Positions 17,908 to 29,819 of a DNA stretch of 64,000 bases are shown piece after piece (position 1 is the stretch's first letter; each line of letters begins with the position of its first letter). Source of the stretch: Lacticaseibacillus suibinensis (lineage in GTDB: Bacteria; Bacillota; Bacilli; Lactobacillales; Lactobacillaceae); assembly GCF_003946175.1 (NCBI RefSeq), contig NZ_RHOK01000013.1:26398-90397 (forward strand). The letters run 5' to 3'. A program made the translations under genes and the position numbers. The notes below the pieces were generated by a model. That model did no database searches. It was given only the letters and a program-made list of their open reading frames with translations, and was not told where the DNA came from.

Positions 17908-18192
17908 TTAACGGTGAAAATCAAACTGCGCACTTTCCGACAGATTCTTCTGCGGATCCGGATTGCGCCGCACGGTGAAGAAATCCGGCACCGGATCCAA
18001 GCCGCCGCGGATAAAAGGATTGCAGCGAATAATCCGGGCAATGCCCATGATCAGCCCTTTAATCACGCCGTGTTTGGCTAGGGCCTGAATCATGTACGTC
18101 GAGCAGGTCGGATAATACCGACAGCTCGCCGGTAGCAAAGGAGAAATAAAGCGCTGATAAAATTTCACTAGCGCCATCGCCAGCTTGCGCAT
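17908..18192 (-). CDS. yidD: Membrane protein insertion efficiency factor YidD
   Basis: The 94-residue protein has the family hallmarks [20 protein letters not shown], with the paired cysteines, and [20 protein letters not shown]. YidD assists YidC-dependent membrane protein insertion. ATG at 18192 is preferred over the in-frame GTG at 18201 because AGAGGTG lies at a proper distance. Eleven bases separate it from the epuA-like gene. Confidence 0.92.
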   Translation of the reverse strand: MRKLAMALVKFYQRFISPLLPASCRYYPTCSTYMIQALAKHGVIKGLIMGIARIIRCNPFIRGGLDPVPDFFTVRRNPDPQKNLSESAQFDFHR

Positions 18193-18203
18193 CACTTTCA
18201 CCT

Positions 18204-18374
18204 CTACTTCAGAAAGTCAAAAATATGCTGCCAGGTACTGGGGGCAAACACCATGAATGGACTACCACCATTGATGGCATAGCCCACCATCGCGCCAATC
18301 ACCAACGCCAGCACAATGAGCAAAAAGCCGATCAATAGTTTTCGCAAAACGCTTTTAGCATAAGCTGAACGCAT
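18204..18374 (-). CDS. EpuA-like small membrane protein (annotated elsewhere as RNA polymerase subunit beta-like)
   Basis: The 56-residue protein has one membrane helix (about residues 13-34) and ends with the family-typical [18 protein letters not shown]. Database names often call it an RNA polymerase beta-like protein, but no such activity is shown. The start at 18374 follows GAGGAGGTCGATC; the longer frame to 18392 would start inside that site. It follows the mreB-like gene directly. Confidence 0.82.
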   Translation of the reverse strand: MRSAYAKSVLRKLLIGFLLIVLALVIGAMVGYAINGGSPFMVFAPSTWQHIFDFLK

Positions 18375-18388
18375 GATCGACCTCCTCA

Positions 18389-19378
18389 TCAATATTGCTT
18401 GTGATGCGCAATATTATCCAGCAACACGCCCGTGCCAAGGGCCACCGCGTCAAGCGGATCGTCAGCCAGCAGCACCGGTACCCGCAGCTCGTTGGCGAAA
18501 AGATGGTTGATGCCATTCAGCAACGCCCCACCCCCGGTCAGCATGACGCCGCGATCGATGATGTCGGCAGACAGCTCAGGCGGCGTCTTCTCCAGCACTT
18601 CCTTGGCGGCGGCCACGATTTGAATCATCGTGTCATGCAAGGCTTCTTGGACTTCGACTGAGGTGACTTCAACCTCACGCGGCAAACCGGTGGCGATATC
18701 GCGGCCGCGGACTTCCATCTTCTTTTCGGGATCAGCTTCGTACACCGCCCCGATTTGAATTTTCAGCTGTTCAGCGGTATGTTCCCCAATCAGCAGCTTG
18801 TGCTTGTTCTTGACATACGCCGCAATCGCGGCGTCCATCTTATCGCCGGCGAGTCGCAAGCTGCGACTAGTGACGATTTCGCCCATCGACAGTACGGCCA
18901 CGTCTGAGGTCCCGCCACCGATATCGATAACCATGTTGCCCTGAGGCTGGAAGATATCTAGCCCGGCGCCGACTGCAGCGACTTTAGGCTCGAATTCTAG
19001 ATAGACCTTACCACCGCCGGATTTCTCGGCCGCCTGAATAATGGCCTTTTGTTCAATCGAGGTGATGTTGGTTGGGGCACAGATCAAAATGTTCGGCTTG
19101 GACATGAAGCCCTTGACATTCAGCTTGTTGATGAAGTACTCCAGCATCGCTTCGGTGATATCAAAGTCGGCAATCACACCGTCTTTCAGCGGCCGAATCG
19201 ACTTGATGTTGCCTGGCGTGCGGCCAACCATTTTATAGGCTTCTGTCCCCACCGCCAAAACCTTGCCAGTATGCGTATCAATGGCGACAACGGAAGGTTC
19301 ATTCAGCACAATGCCTTTGCCCTTCACATTGATCAGAACGTTCGCCGTTCCCAGATCGATCCCAATATCTTTTGCCAT
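18389..19378 (-). CDS. Actin-like cell-shape protein, MreB/Mbl type
   Basis: The 329-residue protein is a bacterial actin that guides the elongation machinery. The ATP-binding motifs are present: phosphate-1 GIDLGTANVLI, phosphate-2 VIDIGGGTSDVAVLSMGEIV and adenosine LTGGGALLNG. Without a comparison I cannot separate MreB from Mbl; the place next to DUF1146 and rodA fits the Mbl-type locus. It probably leads an operon with epuA, yidD, DUF2969 and rodA. Confidence 0.93.
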   Translation of the reverse strand: MAKDIGIDLGTANVLINVKGKGIVLNEPSVVAIDTHTGKVLAVGTEAYKMVGRTPGNIKSIRPLKDGVIADFDITEAMLEYFINKLNVKGFMSKPNILICAPTNITSIEQKAIIQAAEKSGGGKVYLEFEPKVAAVGAGLDIFQPQGNMVIDIGGGTSDVAVLSMGEIVTSRSLRLAGDKMDAAIAAYVKNKHKLLIGEHTAEQLKIQIGAVYEADPEKKMEVRGRDIATGLPREVEVTSVEVQEALHDTMIQIVAAAKEVLEKTPPELSADIIDRGVMLTGGGALLNGINHLFANELRVPVLLADDPLDAVALGTGVLLDNIAHHKQY

Positions 19379-19455
19379 GAATTTCTCTCCTCATTTCAGT
19401 CCTAATTGATGATTATACCACAGGCGGGGCGCCGCCGAACCGGCCCTAAGGCGGA

Positions 19456-19692
19456 CTAGCGAATCAGGTACTGCAAGCTACCAGCCGCGGTAATCAGCGA
19501 CAGGAAAAATTCGCTGACGTTGTAGCCAATGGCAATGGCCAAAAAGATCATCAGCAGTTGGCTTTCCCGCTCGTGGCCGGCTTTGAGCAATTTATCAAAC
19601 CGCAGCGCAAAAAGCAGCCGAAAGGTGATCATGATAAATACAAAATGTGATACCAGCGTCAAGGCGCCGGTAATGCCCAAATCAGTCGCCAT
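19456..19692 (-). CDS. DUF1146 family membrane protein (YwzB-like)
   Basis: The 78-residue protein has two membrane segments (about residues 8-30 and 44-66) separated by a basic loop, as in DUF1146/YwzB. The family typically sits between atpC and mreB/mbl in Firmicutes, as here. Its function is not known. The start at 19692 follows GGAGGCCACT. Confidence 0.82.
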   Translation of the reverse strand: MATDLGITGALTLVSHFVFIMITFRLLFALRFDKLLKAGHERESQLLMIFLAIAIGYNVSEFFLSLITAAGSLQYLIR

Positions 19693-19796
19693 AGTGGCCT
19701 CCGTTTCCGTATGCAGTCTAAATTATACCGATTTTTTCAATCGAGTGCGACTGTGTTTACTGAAATTAATAGTTTTCTAACCACGCTGGCTGCACG

Positions 19797-19965
19797 CGGC
19801 CTGCTGTGCGGCCGGCCGGAGCCAAAGGTCGGTCTCCGACCTAGTTTAGAAGCCGCAGTCGCTACGCTCCGGTGCGTCTTCTAAACTGCCGCGATGAGGA
19901 CTGGTCAGCCTGCCAAGTGCGCAGTCTGACCAGTCCTCATCGTCTCACTGCTGGCCTCACGCCCC
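19797..19965 (-). repeat. Structured intergenic element A, copy 3
   Basis: Read on the minus strand there are three hairpins. The first is a perfect 17-bp stem (CGATGAGGACTGGTCAG, arms 19926-19942 and 19892-19908) with loop ACTGCGCACTTGGCAGG. The second is a 10-bp stem AGTTTAGAAG / CTTCTAAACT (arms 19878-19887 and 19843-19852) around a GAGCGTAGCGA core. The third has CGGAG / CTCCG arms (19834-19838, 19817-19821). The conserved trailer GGCCGCACAGCAGGC follows. Order, spacing, loops and trailer match copies 1 and 2, whereas the stem sequences differ. Confidence 0.8.
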
Positions 19966-20216
19966 AAGCGCCGTCCCCACCACCGAAACACACTGGATAA
20001 CAGTAAAAACACAACCCGGCCACATCGCAATGAGAACTAATCAACACTAGCAAAAATATTCAAGCCAAAGAATGTGCCCTTCAACGAAACTCCAGATAAA
20101 CTTTTCGAAGCGAGTATTTCTGAACTACTCATCGCAAAGTAACCGGCGAAGATGCCAAAACACCTTAAAAAACGTCAATCCGCATTTATATTCTGGCACC
20201 CCTTTTGTTATGAAGC

Positions 20217-20450
20217 GGGTTGCGGTGGTGACGGGCGGAGCCTGGCGGGGGTCTGGCCGTGAAACGATTAGCGACAGGCAGACCGGCGCGGTTTTTGGGC
20301 AGGGCTGCCCAGAGCTAATCGCGGCAAAGTCGAAGACAGCAACGAGCGAAGCGAGGCTGGCTTCATCTTTGGGTCCGAGACCGGTTTTCGGCTCGGACCG
20401 GCCGCACAGCCAGCACCCCCGCCAAGCGGAGCCCACCAACGCCGCAACCT
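20217..20450 (+). repeat. Structured intergenic element A, copy 2
   Basis: Outer arms GGTTGCGG (20218-20225) and CCGCAACC (20442-20449), then GGCGGGGGT (20244-20252) and ACCCCCGCC (20415-20423), enclose three hairpins. The leader is GGCCGTGAAACGA. Hairpin 1 is CGATTAGC / GCTAATCG (20265-20272, 20314-20321), with a longer internal region than the other copies. Hairpin 2 is 20325-20335 with 20361-20371 around GAGCGAAGCGA. Hairpin 3 is GTCCGAG / CTCGGAC (20373-20379, 20392-20398). The trailer is GGCCGCACAGC. Confidence 0.8.
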
Positions 20451-20479
20451 GCGGCCCGGTCCATCAAAACCCAAGAACA

Positions 20480-20508
20480 CAAAAACAGCACCGCTAAGCG
20501 CGATGCTG
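20480..20508 (-). terminator. Terminator of the atp operon
   Basis: A 9-bp stem (CAGCATCGC / GCGGTGCTG, one mismatch) is followed by TTTTT on the minus strand, 16 bases after the atpC stop. Confidence 0.8.
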
Positions 20509-20523
20509 AATTGATTGGTCTGA

Positions 20524-20961
20524 TTAACCGCCCAGGCCGCTCTTGCGGACGTGGATTCGGTTGATGGCGCGCTGCAGGGCCACTTGGGCACGTTGCAGTT
20601 CGTCTTGATCCCGATGGCTCTTGGCATCCTCGATGCGGCGTTCGGCGCGCTTGCGCGCAGCTTCCGCCCGCGTCAAATCGATATCGCGAGCCCGTTCGGC
20701 AGAGTCGGCGACAATCGAACAAACATTGTTCGACATCTCCATGAAGCCACCATTCACGGCAATCATGTTTTCATGGCCGGGGCTGTCAACGCGGCGAACG
20801 CGCACTTCCCCGATCACAAGTGGTGCAACAACGGGTTCATGGTTGGCCATGATCCCCATATCGCCAGTGGTGGTTTTCACCACCACGAGGCTGGCATGGT
20901 GATCATAAACCAAACCATCCGGTGTCACGATGTTAACAGTCAGGACATTTTGTTCTGCCAC
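20524..20961 (-). CDS. atpC: ATP synthase F1 epsilon subunit
   Basis: The 145-residue subunit has the N-terminal beta-sandwich ([36 protein letters not shown]) and the C-terminal helical hairpin that regulates F1. It is the last gene of the operon, 23 bases downstream of atpD, and is followed by a terminator. Confidence 0.96.
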   Translation of the reverse strand: MAEQNVLTVNIVTPDGLVYDHHASLVVVKTTTGDMGIMANHEPVVAPLVIGEVRVRRVDSPGHENMIAVNGGFMEMSNNVCSIVADSAERARDIDLTRAEAARKRAERRIEDAKSHRDQDELQRAQVALQRAINRIHVRKSGLGG

Positions 20962-20984
20962 GATAACCCCTCCCTTCTGCGTCG

Positions 20985-22466
<1,482 letters not shown>

Positions 22467-22469
22467 TTA

Positions 22470-23399
22470 CTACTCAAGTGCATTGGCCCCACCGACGATT
22501 TCGGTGATTTCCGTGGTAATGGCCGACTGCCGTGCCCGGTTGTAAGTCGTCGATAACTTGGAAATCAAATCGTTGGCATTGTCTGTGGCACTCTTCATGG
22601 CAGTGGTTGAAGCGGCATGCTCAGCAGTTTTGGCATCCATGATGGCGCCAAAAATCAAGCTTTCCGCGTACTGAGGCAAAATCGCTTCCAGCACTGCGTC
22701 CGGATCAGGTTCCGTGATATATTCGATCGGCGTGTCTGCGACTTCACTGGCATCAAGGTCAGAGATAGGCAGCATTTTTTCAGCGCGGAACGCTGATGTC
22801 AATGAGTTGACATGGTGGTTGTAGCACACATACAGCTCATCGAACACTTCGTTATCGAACATCGTCACCGCGGTTTTCACGATTTCTCGCACCTCGTTAA
22901 AGGTCGGGACATCCGACACACCGCGATATTCATAAGCCAGATTAACGCCGCGATTTTTGAAGAAATCAGCGCCGACCCCGCCGACTGCCATCACAACGTA
23001 ATCCGCGTCGTTTTGGTGGTCTTGGGTGATCATTTGCATCATGGCCTTCAAAATTGTGCTGTTGTAGGCACCCACCAAGCCGCGGTCAGAGGTAATGACC
23101 AGATAACCGGTTTTCTTGACGGGACGTTGTTGCAACAATGATGCCACTTCAAGGTGTTGCTTGCTGGCATCAGCATTGGTCAACTCTTCAGTTTCCTGAC
23201 GTTCCAGCTCCAGCAGCTGGGCGGCGGCCAAGTGCGTCACGATTTGACGCACCCGATCGGCGTACAGTTGGTATTGTCCGGAACGCTTTTCAATCTGGCT
23301 CAATTTGGCGCCGGAGACCATTTGCATGGCCTGCGTGATCTGACCCGTTTTCTTGGTCGAGTTGATCTGGCGCTTGATATCCATCAATGATTCAGCCAT
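22470..23399 (-). CDS. atpG: ATP synthase F1 gamma subunit
   Basis: The 309-residue central-shaft subunit starts with [20 protein letters not shown] and ends with the conserved long helix carrying [31 protein letters not shown] is the usual core motif. It lies 11 bases after atpA. Confidence 0.96.
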   Translation of the reverse strand: MAESLMDIKRQINSTKKTGQITQAMQMVSGAKLSQIEKRSGQYQLYADRVRQIVTHLAAAQLLELERQETEELTNADASKQHLEVASLLQQRPVKKTGYLVITSDRGLVGAYNSTILKAMMQMITQDHQNDADYVVMAVGGVGADFFKNRGVNLAYEYRGVSDVPTFNEVREIVKTAVTMFDNEVFDELYVCYNHHVNSLTSAFRAEKMLPISDLDASEVADTPIEYITEPDPDAVLEAILPQYAESLIFGAIMDAKTAEHAASTTAMKSATDNANDLISKLSTTYNRARQSAITTEITEIVGGANALE

Positions 23400-23410
23400 G
23401 CGGCACCTCC

Positions 23411-24943
<1,533 letters not shown>

Positions 24944-25489
24944 CTAATTACTAAGCAGCGTTGCCCGCAGTTGCGCCAGCCGCGTGGCGACGGTGCCGTC
25001 AATGACAACATCATCAGCCACCACTTTAACGCCGCCAACGATACTTTGATCGATGACCGGCGTTACTTCAACGGCTTGCGCGTTTAACTTCGTGGCAATG
25101 GCTTGTTTAATCGCCTGAAGCTGCGAATCTGACATTGCCACAGCAGTCGTCACGACCGCTTTCACAATGCCATTGGCAGCATCGTAGCGGGCTTCAAAAT
25201 CATCGAAGACCGCTGCGAGGCCGCCTAGTCGGCCATTGGCTTGCACAATTCCCACCAGCTGCGAAACCAAATCGGACCGTGATTGCAGCAAAATGCTAAG
25301 CAATTGATCCTTGTCGGCGGCAGTGAGATTTTTGCTGGTCAAAGCCGAAAGCAGTTCAGGGGTTTGTTTCAGTACTGCCTGCAGCTCATTGACTTCTTCA
25401 TGCACCGCTTGGAGTTGGTTTTGTTCTTGGGCAACCTCGAACAACGCCTTCCCGTAGCGTGGTGCGGCATCGCGATCAGTGACTGCCAT
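24944..25489 (-). CDS. atpH: ATP synthase F1 delta subunit
   Basis: The 181-residue subunit joins F1 to the peripheral stalk. The typical RYGKALFEVAQEQNQL is at the N-terminus and VVDGTVATRLAQLRATL-like sequence at the C-terminus. ATG at 25489, behind TTAGGTGACGCC, is preferred over GTG at 25498. It overlaps atpF by 14 bases. Confidence 0.95.
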   Translation of the reverse strand: MAVTDRDAAPRYGKALFEVAQEQNQLQAVHEEVNELQAVLKQTPELLSALTSKNLTAADKDQLLSILLQSRSDLVSQLVGIVQANGRLGGLAAVFDDFEARYDAANGIVKAVVTTAVAMSDSQLQAIKQAIATKLNAQAVEVTPVIDQSIVGGVKVVADDVVIDGTVATRLAQLRATLLSN

Positions 25490-25967
25490 TGGCGTCACCT
25501 AACTCACTGATGTATTGATCAATCAATGTTTGCTGTGCGGCTGGGTCGAGTTCCTTAGCAATCAGCTTTTCAGCGATGGCCAAAGATAAGGAAGCAACGT
25601 CTTTTTGGGCCGCATTCAAGGCGTCTTGCCGCTGTTGGGCAATATCCTTGTCTGCGTTGGCCTTCAACTTTGTGACCTCTGCCTGCGCATTAGCCACGAG
25701 CTGCTGACGCTGTGCTTCGCCATTTTCCTTCGCCTGTGAGACGATTTTAACGGCGTCTTCCTTGGAACTCTTCAGTTCTGCTTCACGCTGGGCCGCCATC
25801 TTCTGGGCGTCCTGGCGCGTTTGGTCAGCATAATCCAGATCGCTATCGATCTTATCCTGACGTTCAGCCATGATCTTGGTCACTGGCTTCCAAGCAAAAG
25901 TCCCAACCAGTACTAATAAAACAGCGAAAGCGGCGAGTAGAAAGAGCGTATCACCAAAAGTTGCCAT
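25476..25967 (-). CDS. atpF: ATP synthase Fo b subunit
   Basis: The 163-residue peripheral-stalk subunit has one N-terminal membrane helix (about residues 5-24) followed by a long charged coiled coil (RQDKIDSDLDYADQTRQDAQ onwards). ATG at 25967 is chosen because GGGG lies ten bases upstream; the ATG at 25976 is too close to that site. Confidence 0.95.
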   Translation of the reverse strand: MATFGDTLFLLAAFAVLLVLVGTFAWKPVTKIMAERQDKIDSDLDYADQTRQDAQKMAAQREAELKSSKEDAVKIVSQAKENGEAQRQQLVANAQAEVTKLKANADKDIAQQRQDALNAAQKDVASLSLAIAEKLIAKELDPAAQQTLIDQYISELGDANGSH

Positions 25968-26005
25968 GTGAATCATTCCCCTTTCTTAATTTGCCGCTGG
26001 GCGAA

Positions 26006-26218
26006 TTACTTCAAAACAAGCATGAACGCAACAACGATAGCCATGATCGGCACGGCTTCGATCAGCCCAACACCGATAAACATAGTGGAACGCAGGTTGC
26101 CGGTTGCTTCTGGCTGACGAGCCATCCCTTCAAGGGCCTTGGAAATAACCTTACCGTTACCATATGAAGCCGCGAAAGCAGCGATGCCTGCGGCGATAGA
26201 TGCAGCGAGATATTGCAT
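26006..26218 (-). CDS. atpE: ATP synthase Fo c subunit
   Basis: The 70-residue proteolipid has two membrane helices; the proton-carrying carboxylate is the glutamate in [12 protein letters not shown] of helix 2. Its glycine-rich helix 1 ([17 protein letters not shown]) is typical. It forms the rotor ring. Eighteen bases separate it from atpB, and a strong GGAGG site supports high expression. Confidence 0.96.
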   Translation of the reverse strand: MQYLAASIAAGIAAFAASYGNGKVISKALEGMARQPEATGNLRSTMFIGVGLIEAVPIMAIVVAFMLVLK

Positions 26219-26236
26219 GATTTATCCTCCTAATGA

Positions 26237-26959
26237 TTAATCAGAAATAACCTTTTCAGACGTGTAGACCGTTGATAAGGTAACAAAAATGTACGCTTGA
26301 ATCGTACCAATGAAGACTGAGAACCCTTGCCAAATCACTTCGATCGCGAAGCCACCAATGAAGGATACCCCACCGAGCAGCCCGTGCCCCGAAAAGGCGA
26401 GCTGGCGAATCAGTAGCAGTAACACTTCACCGGCGTAAATGTTCCCGTAAAGTCGTAATGCTAAGGTGACAAAGTTAGTGATGTTTTCAATCAAGTTGAT
26501 GGGGAGCAGAAAAGCGACAGGTGACACGTACTCATGCAGATAACCTTTGGCGCCGTTAAAGACGACCCCAAAGAAATGTGAAAGCACCAGCACCAGCATC
26601 GCCAAACTTAACGTGATGATGGGATCGGCAGTACTTGACCGCACCCAGGTTTTACCCCCAACATCAAGTTGAAGGAACAACCCGAGCTGGTTGTTCACCC
26701 AAACGAACAGGAACAACACAAAGGCAAACAGACCAAAACGATTGCCTTCCTTCCCTGGCATCGCTTGTTTGACGATGCCATTGGTGAAGTCAATCAAATA
26801 TTCGAGCACGTTCTGCCGACCATTCGGACGCAGCGTTGGCTTGCGAGCAAGCCAGAACACCAACGCAAAAATCAGAATGCAAGAGATCAAAATCGCCAAA
26901 TCGTTCGCCAAGTTAAACCGCAGACCCATAAAACTAACCACGGGATAGCTTTCGTTCAC
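26237..26959 (-). CDS. atpB: ATP synthase Fo a subunit
   Basis: The 240-residue membrane protein has about six helices and the essential arginine in ALRLYGNIYAGEVLL near residue 168. GTG at 26959 is chosen because AAGGAGGTGAATTCT ends right before it; the longer frame to 26995 lies upstream of that site. It is the first gene of the operon; no atpI is seen upstream. Confidence 0.95.
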   Translation of the reverse strand: MNESYPVVSFMGLRFNLANDLAILISCILIFALVFWLARKPTLRPNGRQNVLEYLIDFTNGIVKQAMPGKEGNRFGLFAFVLFLFVWVNNQLGLFLQLDVGGKTWVRSSTADPIITLSLAMLVLVLSHFFGVVFNGAKGYLHEYVSPVAFLLPINLIENITNFVTLALRLYGNIYAGEVLLLLIRQLAFSGHGLLGGVSFIGGFAIEVIWQGFSVFIGTIQAYIFVTLSTVYTSEKVISD

Positions 26960-27090
26960 AGAATTCACCTCCTTAAGTCGGCTGCGCCCACGCACGCCTA
27001 TGTACGGGCGTTAATCGCGGGGCATGCACATGCGCAAGCGCAGTCAAAATTGCGGATTTCCGGATACTCATCCTTCAAAACACACTCAAT

Positions 27091-27119
27091 ACTCTATCAC
27101 CTTTTGCATGAAAAAACAA
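27091..27119 (-). promoter_or_regulatory. Probable promoter of the atp operon
   Basis: TTGTTT (27114-27119) and TAGAGT (27091-27096) are 17 bases apart on the minus strand, about 130 bases upstream of atpB. Confidence 0.55.
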
Positions 27120-27458
27120 AGCACGCCGGTTGATTTTCATCACTTTTTGCAAACCCTTTTCATTACGATTTTCACACAGAAAGCGGCTTCATGGTTAAAC
27201 TTGGCCAACCTGGTTGAAAATGTCAGCCAAGTTGAAAACAAGGCAACCGCTTCAAACACTGTTTTTCTGTAAACGTCCGTAACGGTCTGAACAAAAATCT
27301 GGGTCGGCGCTAACTGTCATGGGCAGCGGTGGTAGTGGCTACCTGCATCATAGCCGAACAAAGCGCCCTGGCACAAGCCAAGACGCTTTGGGGGCAGTGT
27401 GATTAAAGTCACATTGTCTGGGTATTTGTTTTGAACGGCAAAGATGATGCGCAGACCT

Positions 27459-27590
27459 GCGCAGCTTTAGTTGCGCTCCCCGGGGGCAACGGATGAGTGT
27501 CTAGCTACACTCATCACCTCGAAGCCAAAGTGCGGCTTCAATGCGTTGAGCTAGGCTAGTCGTCCGGCAAAATGCGGTCGCCCTCCGCAG
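27459..27590. repeat. Palindromic intergenic element, family B copy 2
   Basis: The stem GAAGCC / GGCTTC (27521-27526, 27534-27539) closes an A-rich loop. Further out lie the family-constant TAGCTAC (27502-27508) and GCTAGGCTA (27550-27558). It starts with TAGTTGCGCTCC, as copy 3 does 129 bases further on. The two copies are directly adjacent and share the CTCCGCAGCCT junction. Confidence 0.7.
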
Positions 27591-27718
27591 CCTGTTTAGT
27601 TGCGCTCCGGTCGGCAACGCGCGAGCGATTAGCTACGCTCATAGCCTCACCGGCAAAAGGCGCCGGTAAGGCTATGAGCTAGGCTACTCGTCGCGCTAAG
27701 CCCGCCGACCTCCGCAGC
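27582..27718. repeat. Palindromic intergenic element, family B copy 3
   Basis: This is the most regular copy. Nested stems: GGTCGGC / GCCGACC, GCGCGAG with CTCGTCGCGC, TAGC / GCTA, the 11-bp GCTCATAGCCT / AGGCTATGAGC (27637-27647, 27669-27679) and CCGGC / GCCGG around a short A-rich loop. It ends with CTCCGCAGC right at the upp stop codon. Confidence 0.75.
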
Positions 27719-27719
27719 G

Positions 27720-28349
27720 TTACTTTGTCCCGAACAGCCGGTCGCCGGCGTCGCCGAGACCTGGGACGATGTAACCATTTTCGTTCAGATGATCATCCAA
27801 GGCTGCCGCATAAATGTCGACATCTGGGTTTTCCTGTTGAACCACTTTGACGCCTTCTGGAGCGGCCACGAGGACCACGAGCCGAATCGAGGTGGCGCCG
27901 CGCTTCTTCAGCGCCTCAATGGCCATGTTAGCAGAGCCGCCAGTGGCCAGCATAGGATCGACAATCACCATGTCGCGCTGATCGATATCCGCTGGCATTT
28001 TGACGAAGTATTCATGTGGCTTCAAGGTTTTTTCGTCGCGGTACATCCCGACGTGGCCGACCTTTGCCGCTGGAATCAGACGTAAAACGCCGTCAACCAT
28101 GCCTAAGCCTGCGCGCAGAATTGGCACGACAACCAGCTTTTTGCCGGCCAGTTCTTTTTGAACTGTCTTGCCCATTGGCGTTTCGATTTCAACATCACGC
28201 AATGGTAGGTCCCGCGTGATTTCATAAACCATCAACTCGGCGATTTCGTTGGCAATTTCCCGGAACTCTTTAGTCCCGGCATTCTTGTCTCGAATCAAGG
28301 TTAACTTGTGCTGAATCAGTGGGTGGTTCAAAACCGTAAATTTGCCCAT
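27720..28349 (-). CDS. upp: Uracil phosphoribosyltransferase
   Basis: The 209-residue enzyme makes UMP from uracil and PRPP in pyrimidine salvage. The PRPP-binding loop is [20 protein letters not shown] near residue 130, and the C-terminal [11 protein letters not shown] is the usual end. The start at 28349 follows AAAGGAGGACC. Upp upstream of the atp operon is the common order in this family. Confidence 0.96.
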   Translation of the reverse strand: MGKFTVLNHPLIQHKLTLIRDKNAGTKEFREIANEIAELMVYEITRDLPLRDVEIETPMGKTVQKELAGKKLVVVPILRAGLGMVDGVLRLIPAAKVGHVGMYRDEKTLKPHEYFVKMPADIDQRDMVIVDPMLATGGSANMAIEALKKRGATSIRLVVLVAAPEGVKVVQQENPDVDIYAAALDDHLNENGYIVPGLGDAGDRLFGTK

Positions 28350-28385
28350 GCAGAAAGGTCCTCCTTTAAATGTGGCGCAAGCTTA

Positions 28386-28417
28386 CAAAAATCGCGACTA
28401 CGAAGGCAGTCGCGATT
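28386..28417 (-). terminator. Terminator of glyA
   Basis: A 10-bp perfect stem (AATCGCGACT / AGTCGCGATT) with T residues on the minus strand, between glyA and upp. Confidence 0.8.
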
Positions 28418-28462
28418 ACAGCATTGTTTTACTTGCTATCCGGCATCATGCCGTAACCTTTC

Positions 28463-29695
28463 CTATGATAAAGGATGACGCCCGGTCAGTGCAAGAGCAG
28501 ATTGGCGAATCTCATCAAGTTTTTCTTGATCATCGCGGTGAGTCAAAGCGGCGGTGATCAGATGTGCGACTTCCTTGCAATCTTCTTCGTTGAAACCGCG
28601 GGTCGTAATCGCCGCGGTCCCTACGCGTAGACCGGAAGTCTTGAACGGCCCGTTTTGCTCGCCAGGAATCTGGTTCTTGTTGGCGGTAATCATGACTGAA
28701 TCCAGAAGATCTTGAACATCGCGGCCAGTCAAGCCGTAGCCAGTGACATCCAGCAGCACCATGTGGTTGTCAGAACCGCCGGAAATCATCTTCAGTTTCG
28801 GGTCTTCCGCGAATCCCTCACACATCGCCTGCATATTCTTGACGATTTGAGCCGCATAGTTCTTGAAGTCCGGTTGCATCGCTTCGCCCAGCGCCACGGC
28901 CTTAGCCGCAATCACATGATCCAGTGGGCCCCCTTGAATACCTGGGAACAAGGCGGAGTTGATGGCCTTACCGTATTCTTTCTTAGCCAAAATCATGCCG
29001 CCACGCGGGCCGCGCAGCGTCTTATGCGTCGTCGTGGTAACCACATCGGCATATGGCACTGGATTCATGTGCACCCCGCCAGCAACCAAGCCGGCAATGT
29101 GGGCCATGTCGACCATCAAAAAGGCCCCCACGTGATCAGCAATGTCACGGAACTGCTTGAAGTCGATGGCGCGGCTGTATGCACTGGCCCCGGCGACAAT
29201 CAGCTTCGGATGCACAGCCTCAGCCTGTTCCAAAATCTTGGCATAATCCAGCAACCCGGTTTCTGGATCAAGGCCGTAGTGATAGAAATGATACGTTTGG
29301 CCAGAGAAGCTCACGGGACTACCATGCGTCAAGTGGCCGCCATCGGTCAGATCCATTGCCAACACCTTGTCCCCGTCTTTGAGGAAAGCGCGGTAAGTGG
29401 CCATGTTAGCCTGCGAGCCTGAGTGCGGCTGCACATTGGCAAACTCGGCGCCGAACAATTCCTTTGCCCGGTCAATGGCAATCTGCTCAATTTCATCGAT
29501 GAACTGATTACCACCATAATAGCGGTGCTTAGGGTAGCCCTCTGAGTATTTGTTGGTCAAAACGCTGCCTTGTGCGGCCCGCACCGCCGGACTGACGATG
29601 TTCTCTGAGGCAATTAATTCGATATTGTGCTGTTGCCGTTTCTCTTCATTCTCGATTGCAGTGAACACTGCAGGGTCATACGCTTTAAAGTCCAT
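28463..29695 (-). CDS. glyA: Serine hydroxymethyltransferase
   Basis: This PLP enzyme interconverts serine and glycine while loading a one-carbon unit onto tetrahydrofolate. The 410-residue protein has the PLP-lysine motif [19 protein letters not shown] and the N-terminal [14 protein letters not shown] at 29695 is chosen because GGAGGTAGGCAC lies just before it; the longer frame to 29719 starts inside the leader. Confidence 0.97.
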   Translation of the reverse strand: MDFKAYDPAVFTAIENEEKRQQHNIELIASENIVSPAVRAAQGSVLTNKYSEGYPKHRYYGGNQFIDEIEQIAIDRAKELFGAEFANVQPHSGSQANMATYRAFLKDGDKVLAMDLTDGGHLTHGSPVSFSGQTYHFYHYGLDPETGLLDYAKILEQAEAVHPKLIVAGASAYSRAIDFKQFRDIADHVGAFLMVDMAHIAGLVAGGVHMNPVPYADVVTTTTHKTLRGPRGGMILAKKEYGKAINSALFPGIQGGPLDHVIAAKAVALGEAMQPDFKNYAAQIVKNMQAMCEGFAEDPKLKMISGGSDNHMVLLDVTGYGLTGRDVQDLLDSVMITANKNQIPGEQNGPFKTSGLRVGTAAITTRGFNEEDCKEVAHLITAALTHRDDQEKLDEIRQSALALTGRHPLS

Positions 29696-29773
29696 GTGCC
29701 TACCTCCGTGAGTTGCCACAACTCAGCATTTTTTCAGAAAATAAACGCAAAAGCCAGTTTTGCCCGAAACCAA

Positions 29774-29804
29774 CAAAAAAAGAGCTGCCAGTTTCACAGC
29801 TCTT
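29774..29804 (-). terminator. Terminator of the tdk-prfA-prmC-ywlC unit
   Basis: An 8-bp stem (AAGAGCTG / CAGCTCTT) followed by a long T run on the minus strand, 16 bases after the ywlC stop. Confidence 0.85.
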
Positions 29805-29819
29805 ATTATAACAATCAAA

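Larger units (their letters stand above)
19693..20523. other. Gene-free 830-base stretch with two opposed copies of element A
   Basis: I find no credible gene between DUF1146 and atpC. The stretch holds the atp terminator (20480-20508), element A copy 2 on the plus strand (20217-20450), about 250 AT-richer bases without features, and element A copy 3 on the minus strand (about 19797-19965). Apparent long frames here are by-products of the GC-rich hairpins. Confidence 0.75.
26960..27719. other. Gene-free 760-base stretch: atp leader and element B copies
   Basis: No gene is supported here. The part next to atpB holds the operon promoter (27091-27119). Upstream of it is an inverted repeat AACTTGG / CCAAGTT (27194-27236). 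The middle carries two hairpins (27358-27389 with AAAGCG / CGCTTT arms, and 27397-27418), one of which may end upp transcription. From 27459 to 27718 two adjacent copies of palindromic element B run up to the upp stop codon. Confidence 0.7.

Noticed and set aside
20125..20722. Several overlapping frames of 104 to 141 codons in the atpC-DUF1146 gap
   Set aside because: They lie on both strands across element A copy 2, overlap each other and atpC, and have no family likeness or start signals.
26669..27133. A 154-codon plus-strand frame across atpB and its upstream region
   Set aside because: It is antisense to atpB over most of its length, with shadow-type composition, and has no start signal.
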